64,000 nucleotides of DNA, from contig CM034546.1 in the NCBI GenBank assembly GCA_020055645.1, forward strand, positions 125,199,875 to 125,263,874, read 5' to 3'. Source of the DNA: Tomocerus qinae (Eukaryota; Arthropoda; Collembola; Entomobryomorpha; Tomoceridae). The notes under the pieces are model-generated. The model searched no databases and was not told the origin of the DNA. It saw only the letters and a program-made list of their open reading frames with translations. Positions 56,534-64,000 of the stretch are shown one piece after another; within the stretch, counting starts at the first letter, position 1, and the number at the start of each line of letters is the position of its first letter. Made by a program: the position numbers and the translations under genes.

Positions 56534-57791
56534 CCCAAGTTTAAGTACATTATTTATTTTCCTGGAATAGATACGAATACTATTTATATTATGTTACATT
56601 TAACATTATATTGTATAATTGGCAATTATATTCAATGTTACAATTATGGATTAGCCACTAGAGACTTCTTTATCCTTCCTGTATTTTTAATAGAGAATTT
56701 TGTTAATAAATGTAACTATGTACTTGTATTTTGCATGCGAGTATAAGTAATTACAATCAGTTCTTTTGTTTTTCCTAGTTCTTTCAACATAATTTCTTGT
56801 GAATGCATTTAATTCTCATGTAGATGCACAGATTTCTCATGCATGTCATAAAAGTATAAGTGGTTGATTGCTGGATAAATATGTGCAGAAGTATGTGTCT
56901 CTTGGTGCTACTTGTAATAAAATTACATAACAGCTGTCTGCCCTTAATATCACATGGCTACTGCAAATTAACGAGCAACACTAATATTATTATAGAGTGC
57001 ATGGAAAAGTAGGTGCAATTGTACTTGTTTACGTAGTATGATATTTATATTGGAGTAAACCTACTACTGATAATAATGCATACTCGCGTAACAGCATTAT
57101 TTATATGCAATGCATGCATGGGCTACTTGTTTATATGCGATGACCATGGCCAAACCAATTGATAAAACTATAATCTGTAATTGTGTAACTGTATACAGTT
57201 GTGTTTGTATTGCTCACTGGCTCTAAATGATGCTTTCGAAAGCTAAAAATTGCGATTATCAGGTTGAAGTAAGGCAGTGGTTGCACATTTTAAAAATCCC
57301 GCCATGAAATACACAGGGCATACCCAGTGTTCGTTGACCAGCCGGTACGTTGGTTGAAAGGGCTAAAATGGCAGGCCGGTTGGTTGAAATTCTTTGTTAG
57401 CCAGTGGCTAAAATGGTCAAAATGGCTGAAATGGCCAAAAATAGTCAAATGGGGCTATGTGAACTGAGAAAATCATTCTTGATTTGAAGGAAAATTTAAA
57501 AAACCATGGTTTTTGGCCATTTTGACCACCAGCCATTTCAGCCACTTTAGCCGGCTGGCTGGTCAAAATCATTTTTGTCCGGCTAAAATGAAACACTGGG
57601 CATACCAGGACCAGGACTAGGACCAGGACCCGCTTTTGAGGGACCTAACTTAATTAAAACAACAATTGATAGATATTTGTGCACCCACTACCTTACTTCA
57701 ACCGATTATCAAAACGTTGCTTCTTTTTTACTACTAAAAGTCCGTTTTATGCATCATTAGCTTTTAAAAAAGTTTAAATAGTATTGGATGT
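56534..57791. other. Intergenic stretch with nested MITEs
   Basis: No gene supported. An outer element (about 57226-57764) has inverted arms sharing GGTTGAAGTAAGG and TGCACA, and a hAT-type MITE sits inside it. Confidence 0.5.
57325..57598. mobile_element. hAT MITE with exact 8-bp target duplication
   Basis: The element begins CAGTGTTCG and ends GAAACACTG. GGCATACC lies directly on both sides (57317-57324 and 57599-57606). CAGTG-type ends with an 8-bp duplication are diagnostic of hAT. The interior is built of GGCTAAAATGG-like repeats in both orientations. Confidence 0.9.
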
Positions 57792-60086
57792 TTATTTTTC
57801 AACGAATACAATAGAATTTTTGACTTTCGGATAGCGAAAGACGCCTGAATAGACATCAGCCGCACTAAATTGACTTTTAGAATCTAGATTAATATGAAAA
57901 TTCTGACAGATGCTCGTCAAGTAAATAAAGATTTGATCTCTTGAAAATTTTTCAGCGGGGCACATTCTTTTGCCCACAGAAAACATGAGAAATGCTTCGT
58001 GTCGAATAACACATTTTAGGTCAGAATCAAGAAATCTTTCCGGTCGAAAAGTTTCTGGATCTCCCCACAACAAAGGATCTTGGAAAATCTCAGTAAAATT
58101 GGCAACAACCGTCGAATCTTTTGGAATATGGTAGTTGTTAAAGATTGTGTCCTCCATTGTTTTATGATGAGTTAGCGGATTCAAACCACAAAATCTCATC
58201 ACCTCCATGATCACCGCCTCTGTGTAGGGCATCCTGGAAAATAAAATTAACGTTTATTCAAATTGAAATGAAAATTAGAAAATTAAAAGGTCAATTTCTG
58301 TGAAAACAGTATTTAAGACATTTTATCTCATCAATTTTATGATCTTTGATTGTATAGCAGGTCTGCATACGTTTGAATAGCCCTTAGTCTTTTTAGTACG
58401 CAAAAAATTCAAATCTGGATCAAAATATATTCTTACATTTTTCTATCTGCTACTGATGGAAAATTGTCGAACCCAATGACCTCTTGAATTTCGTTCGACA
58501 TTTTATTTTGTACTTCAGGATATTTTCCCAAGATGACAAATGCCCACATTATGACCGTACTTGTTGCTTCTGATCCACCAAGTAACAAATCCTCCAAGGC
58601 AAATAATAGGGTTGACTCTGAAAATATCAGTAATAACCTTGAAAAATAACGAATTGATGAAGTTTATGAATAAGCTCACAAATCTAAAATAATATTCGTA
58701 TTCATGTAAAGAGATTTTACTAAAATTCCGCCCAATAAAATGAAACAGGGACAAATCTAGTATAAACAATAGTCTAACCTCCCATATCGCCATAAAAACA
58801 AGAGTCTTGGTCTGAGGTTGTTGAGATTTGTTGCATGTACAGATCGATTAAGTTTTCTGTCCTGAATTTTTCCAATCCGTGCCGAGAAATTATTTCTTTC
58901 AAAATCTTTCTTATTTCCGCTTTATTTTTTAAATAGTCTTTATAATCATTATTTTTGAAGCTGGAGAGCCATGGAAAAGCGTTGCCCTTCAGAAATATTT
59001 TACAGCGTTTCGAGATACTACAATCAAGATTTTTTTGTTAAAGACAATTACTCTAAAACATGGTGGTTGATATTTTGTTGATATTAAATAAAAATCTCAC
59101 TCGAAAATGAAAACTTTCAGTTTCAAAAATTCTGGGTCATCTGTTTCCCATGTATTTCCCGTTGCAATGTGCCAAACTGGATTTACCGTTGCCAATCGAA
59201 GTCGATCGTGAGGGTTAATAGGTTTTCCCACTAATTTTCTAAAGTCCCCAATCATTTTCGTTATCTCAGTGTAAAAGTAGTTCTCCATTAACGGAGTCCC
59301 AAAGCCCAATTGTTGTAAACATTGTATAAGAAAACGTCTTGATTCAAACCAGTCATCCTTTTCTTTGTTGTTTACATCTACGAATGTCAGAATTTATTTT
59401 TTAAGGTTAATCCAGGGCTTCCAGTAGTTAATAAATTTGGCAATACCTTCGAAAGAATTCGCTTTGACTTTCATAGCCATCCCATGACTTCCCATTGGTT
59501 TCCCACTAAATTTCCGCTGCAGAAAAGCTTCCTTCACCAGTTTGAAGTCATTGAGAACTACAATTCTTGAAATTCAATAATTGTTTATATAAAAATCAGC
59601 TAAGTGACAATAGTTTTCTAAAGAAGGATTATGCTTATTTAAATAAGAATACTTAATTAAAAATTTCTATTGATTAATCTGGCTACAAGTTATTCTAATT
59701 ACCAATTTTATACCTAGTTTTTCCAAAGCTAATGGAATACAAGTCCCCATATTTCTTCCTAAATTGGGAGAGCAATTGGAATTTATCCTTGCACATTAGG
59801 AGGTCCAAGTTTCCTATAATGGGGAAACTCCATGGACCTGGAAAGCATAAACCGTACAAGAGAAAATAATTAACTGAAAAAATAAAAGCTTATGACGTCT
59901 CTAAAAAATGTAAACAAATAGTTTATCGAAATTAGAGTAGGTAGCCACTAAAATAGAATTTACTAATATACCTGGTAGAAATTGTGGGGAGGGAAGACGA
60001 GAGTGCCGTTTTCTCCCCCTCCCGAGGTTGAAAAGGAAACAAAATAAAACAAAACATGAAAACAGGAAAACAAAAGTGAATTCCAT
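57792..60086 (-). CDS. Cytochrome P450, CYP2-clan-like
   Basis: Seven exons (59972-60086, 59714-59837, 59447-59565, 59101-59377, 58779-59017, 58437-58617, 57792-58233) sum to 1497 nt, giving 498 residues, the normal length. An N-terminal membrane anchor (FVFLFSCFVLFCFLF) is followed by a basic patch and the proline hinge LPGPWSFPIIGNL. Helix I has GGSEAT (305-310), helix K has EVMR (362-365), then FRPERF, and the heme loop is FSVGKRMCPA with Cys443 as thiolate ligand. The usual Gly two residues after Cys is Ala, which is tolerated. The anchor and hinge suggest a microsomal CYP2-clan enzyme. The substrate, endogenous or xenobiotic, cannot be inferred. Confidence 0.92.
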
Positions 60087-61604
60087 CTTCCAGCAAACAA
60101 GATTTGAGACAAAATAATTTCACAATCCCAAAAAACGACGGCAGAGATCTAAACATGCACCAACCAAAAAATTAATTATTGTCAACCAGATCTCCACTAA
60201 ATTATCAGTGTATAGATAATGCTCAAGAATTCATATTTATGTACAAGTATATATGTTATAGTGGTAACAAGTATATTATTGCTGCCCTCATAAAAAATTA
60301 ACCTAATAGACCCAGACTGTCTCCTAAATTGAAAAAAGCAAGTAGAATCATACAACTGCGACATATGCCCATTTGTCATAAACGGAAATAACTTTTCATG
60401 CTAATCTATTAAATATACTAAGTACATTTGTTTACGTGCAATTTAAAATTATACATGGGTTATATAATTATTATGCTTTCTTTACTGCCAGCAAACAAAG
60501 ACAACATCAGGTCGCTTATCTCAATACGTGCCTTAGTACGTACTACGTAAGTATTTTTGTCATCAACTATAAACAATAAACAAACTCAAACCTTTTAAGA
60601 CGCAAAAATTCAAAATATAAAGATTCAGCAATTTTGAATCTAGCATGTAAATACTTAGTCATGTATTTAACAGTGTTGACTTTACTTTTAATATTATCGC
60701 CTGAAAGTTGTTATGAGACAGTTACTGTACCTTCTCTTTGATTTTTAGTCAAGTCTGAATACTTACCGATTTTAAGTCAGTGATCCGTGGTCCTAAATTC
60801 AGCTCAATATTCAGAAACCTAAATTTTGGGTGCAAGAAACATAAATCAATGTTTTTATTTACTTGGAGTAGCCGATACACACCATGACCATAGGTAACTA
60901 CTCTGTGCTGTTAAATACGTATTTATATAGGTAATTGTACATGCAAAACCACGAAGTGCTTTTGAAGTACCAAGATAGTGTGCACTATTCATTGTTTTAT
61001 ATTTCGGTCTTTGTCATCTCCGTGCTTTACAAAAATTGCAAACGTTTTCTGCAATGCTGTCCCTAAATGAACTCATATTCAGCAAACGTTTCATTAGACT
61101 TCAGACACCTTGACTTGCATATCAGCATACTTAAGTATTTACGTCCGGTGATCATCAGTCAATAGTTAAGTCTTCATGAATCATCACTACTGAGCTGATG
61201 TGTTGATTTATTATTCGCCAAAAGCTAAATGTATACTTTCATGTACACACAATGTATAAATTATATGCATATTATGCTGTAAATAATCTTTAACGACCAG
61301 TTAATTATGATTATTGTGATTGTATTTGATTGAAATAATTAAGTGGGTCACAATGAACATAATACGTTATTCCAATAAATGTCACAAGATGATTTGTCAC
61401 CGCATTATTTATTAGTATGACGATATTGAACAGAAACTTCGAGATCTGAGATTTTGCATGATGTTCACATAAACACAATAATAAAACTTTCTATCAAATC
61501 CATTTTTAAAACCAAAATTTAAAATGCGTAGAATTTTAATAGTTTGTCTTCAAATGGCAATATATCCCTGGTTATTATACTCCCGAAACTGTATCTCATT
61601 GAGT
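60087..61604. other. Gene-free stretch upstream of the P450
   Basis: No exon, RNA gene or recognisable repeat was found. It presumably contains the P450 promoter. Confidence 0.4.
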
Positions 61605-61891
61605 TTATGGTGGGCAACAGGGGCAAGGCGCTGTGACGCAAACGCAGCCGGGTATGCACTGTAGAAATGTAAGTCAACGACATATATTCAATTAGAATAT
61701 TTTTCAAAGAAAAAAATGTAAAATTAAATTACATCGGCGGAAGGAGGTTGTGGTGGTGGACAACCAATTGGGACATGGACGCCGGAAACTCCGATGGCGT
61801 GGGTGGTTCCATGGACTGTAGAGTATCCAATTTGGACCCCGCCAGCGGCGGAGGCAACGAAGACGAGGCAAAACACGGCAATGAAATTCAT
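61605..61891 (-). CDS. 70-residue secreted Cys-rich peptide precursor
   Basis: Two exons (61733-61891 and 61605-61658) join in phase 0 to 71 codons. The first 16 or so residues form a clean signal peptide (MNFIAVFCLVFVASAA). The mature part begins with a Gly/Val/His-rich stretch (STVHGTTHAIGVSGVHVP). It ends with seven cysteines, six of them supplied by exon 2 (CIPGCVCVTAPCPCCPP). Without the splice the frame stops two codons into the intron. A TATA box lies about 110 bp upstream. Small secreted Cys-rich peptides may be antimicrobial, cuticular or signalling; I cannot assign this one. The short length and good signal peptide make a real gene likely. Confidence 0.72.
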
Positions 61892-61999
61892 TTTTTGAGT
61901 TTAAGCAATAAATAACTAAAAATATGACTCAAAATAATTGCAAATAATGCAATCAAGACTTAATTAGCTTCTGATGATCAAAAAGAATTGTTTACAGCT

Positions 62000-62007
62000 C
62001 TTTTATA
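62000..62007 (-). promoter_or_regulatory. TATA box of the Cys-rich peptide gene
   Basis: The minus strand reads GTATAAAAGAGC, a strong TATA match, 109 bp before the start codon. Confidence 0.6.
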
Positions 62008-62625
62008 CTTGGATTAAGGAAAAGGAAGTGATTCCGGTGATGTCTAAATTACCCTAACCATACCTATAATTTTCTAATCTCAATGCAGGAAATCCCAACA
62101 ACCCCGATAATATAATATTATATATAAGTATTATAATATAATTTGTCAGGGCGAATATGCATTTGCTATGTTCTTGATCATTATAAGATTACAGAGATTG
62201 TGAAATTTTCTAATTAATTAAGGATTCATAGCTTCCGGCTATCAATCATATTGATCGTTTACAAAAATCTAAGGTCGAAATGGGCTACGTTTTTTACAAA
62301 TTAGTTTCTTCGTATGCGTGATTTACGGGATGTAGTTTGCGAATATGTACCTATATTGCCAATGACTTCTTTGTACCGGATATTTATATAGGTAATGCAA
62401 AAATGTCTTACATGAACCTACTTAATATACTCGCATCGTAAGAAATTAATTCAAGTTAGTGAATAAAATATTTAGCACCTCTGCTAGTATTAAAACGACT
62501 TTATTAAGTACCTATGATTATTTTGACTATATTTGCTAAACATTAAAGTAAATATTCGAGATTTGGGATAAATGATTAACAATCTATGCTTATAAAAGTT
62601 TTTAAAAACATTTTTAATGCTTGTA
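62008..62625. other. Intergenic, nothing recognised
   Basis: A+T-rich; includes a TAATATAATATTATATATAA dyad near 62110 of no evident role. Confidence 0.4.
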
Positions 62626-63941
62626 TCATCTTTCTAAAATAGAGTCAACCGAAAAGGATAAATGTTTGGATGTGCTAGTTAGTCGAAGGTCGTTTGTTGA
62701 TTGAGTGACTTCAATTAGATCAGGCTCGGTAGTTAGACTTTCGGTACTAGCTGAATTGCTTTCGTAGTTTGTCTGAAAACGTTGCAAGTTGAGTAGGGAA
62801 GAGTAAGCAAGGAGAGAGCAGTAATATGACCCAAAAAGCTTTTGGAAGGCTAATGGATCATCCTGACAAATATTTGGCAAAAAAGTATTCATCTCAAAGG
62901 GTTTAGAATATTCAGAAGGGGCGGTAGACTCCAGTGGAAGATTTTGACTAAGTAGCTGCGGATCTGCAAAAGTCTTCCGACGTCGCAGTTTCAAGTTGGA
63001 CCAATAATTTAAAGGATTCGATAGCAGAATATTATTTCCATTGTCCTTGCAATTATTTTGACTTGAATTTTGCCAATGGTGAGATTTGAACGAATCTATT
63101 AACATCCCTGATTTGGTCAACTTCGTCCTGGGCATTCCAGTCTTTTTCCTCTGAACTCCCAATTTGCTAGTTTTTTCAGTAGAGTCACTAGAAGATACTG
63201 TAGAATCAGCTGCCATTTTGGGTACAGATTTTGACAAGCAACCAGTAACATGTTTTGACTTTTGTCCAATTTGATGTCTATTCAAAATAAAACGTTTTCT
63301 ATTTAAAATTAATTTAAATGAAATTAATTATTCGCATGGACTAGTAGAAAATTGACATCAATTTAATTAAATGAGGATTTTAAATTATAAAATTCCGATT
63401 TCTTGCCGGTAACGATTATTTTCTATTATTCTAGTCATTGCTTGTTAATTCAATAATAGTACTACAAGCCAGAAAAGTGTGTTTGAAGATATAGAAATGA
63501 ATATAGAAGTGTAGCAAATTTTTTATTCATGATTTACTCACGCATCACGCACATAGTAGTTTTGTAATACAAGGAAAATTAAAAAGCGCAATCTACTCCA
63601 TTCCATCTGCAAGTTCCATTCATAACGAAATTGACGAAATATAGTTGCGTGTAAATTAGTAATTTAACATTGCAAGCAGAAATTCATTATCCATTATAAT
63701 ATAAGGTCGCTAACCATGAAAGAGTCTAAATCCATTGACATAATATTTAGTACAAATACCTAACTTATTTTTAAATTATTTCCGCTACTACCTATTCCGT
63801 TCACTTAATATTTTGAAACAAGGAAGTTCATGTAGTTAATAACTCAGAAAAAATACTAACCTCCGGAGGGCAACTTGTGCTGCCATTATCCTTTGTCTCT
63901 CTGCAACCAACTCGCACATTTCACAGCAACATTCTTTCCAC
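62626..63941 (-). CDS. DMRT/doublesex-type transcription factor, 3' part
   Basis: Two exons are visible (63861-63941 and 62626-63277), joined in frame (CGG-AG|A) for about 243 residues; the 5' exons lie beyond the right edge. The first exon encodes the end of a DM domain: tightly spaced zinc-ligand Cys residues ([12 protein letters not shown]) followed by the recognition helix [15 protein letters not shown]. This is the signature of DMRT proteins, which bind DNA and often direct sexual development. The remaining ~215 residues are Ser/Asn/Thr-rich, with no DMA or dimerisation domain that I can see. The protein ends in [11 protein letters not shown], which resembles an eh1 repressor motif (FxIxxIL) that recruits Groucho. 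The DMRT subtype (dsx, 11E, 93B, 99B) cannot be decided from this part. Confidence 0.88.
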
Positions 63942-64000
63942 CTGCAAAACAAAATATTATTATTGTAACATGTACATCTATCACAAAAACAAATCTAGGA
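63942..64000. other. Intron of the DMRT gene running off the window
   Basis: The acceptor (TTTTGCAG on the minus strand) ends at 63942. No further exon is visible before the window edge. Confidence 0.6.

Noticed and set aside
1-64000. CRISPR arrays, rRNA or tRNA genes
   Set aside because: No regularly spaced direct repeats with unique spacers, no rRNA segments and no tRNA-like cloverleaf with A/B boxes were recognised by eye; a tRNA scan could still find one.

Overview
This is an animal nuclear window, almost certainly arthropod. It is A+T-rich, with many small GT-AG introns (often 50-120 bp), and its genes fit that assignment: a Star-like FkbM protein, a DMRT/doublesex-type DM domain, PDGF/VEGF-receptor-like Ig ectodomains, a CYP2-type P450 and small secreted cuticle-like proteins. 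A springtail (Collembola) or another early-branching hexapod is my best guess, but nothing in the sequence fixes the taxon. Gene models were built by joining exons by hand at splice sites. For most of them the exon lengths sum to an exact multiple of three with all phases matching.

Layout. 1-7.5 kb is gene-poor and packed with repeats: a Mutator-like long-TIR element with a SWIM zinc-finger remnant, a second long-TIR element and palindromes. 7.6-10.8 kb holds a 12-exon plus-strand gene that joins a tyrosine-kinase-type domain to a complete protein-L-isoaspartate methyltransferase (PIMT). A small beta-rich protein follows at 12.8-13.6 kb. Two paralogous 16-exon genes for membrane-anchored, kinase-less PDGFR/VEGFR-like Ig receptors lie at 14.5-19.8 kb and 36.6-41.9 kb, in the same orientation. 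Between them are a gene of unknown function with two PP1-docking-like motifs (20.5-22.9 kb, minus), scrambled duplicates of that gene on both strands (24-31.7 kb), a 1.8-kb foldback element, and an F-box gene (32.3-33.7 kb, minus).

From 42 kb on all genes lie on the minus strand: a DCXR-like short-chain dehydrogenase, a papain-family protease with two furin-like sites, a Star-like FkbM protein whose large intron is nearly all one foldback transposon, a secreted Tyr-rich protein, a cytochrome P450, a 70-residue secreted Cys-rich peptide (two small exons) and the 3' part of a DMRT gene that runs off the right edge. Inverted-repeat (MITE-like) elements are scattered throughout, several with readable target-site duplications.

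The observation I rate highest is the kinase-PIMT fusion, because one exon carries both the end of the kinase C-lobe and the first PIMT helix. Next come the kinase-less receptors, whose short tails keep a YINM motif of the kind bound by SH2 domains. A link between a cytosolic tyrosine kinase and these tails is speculation.
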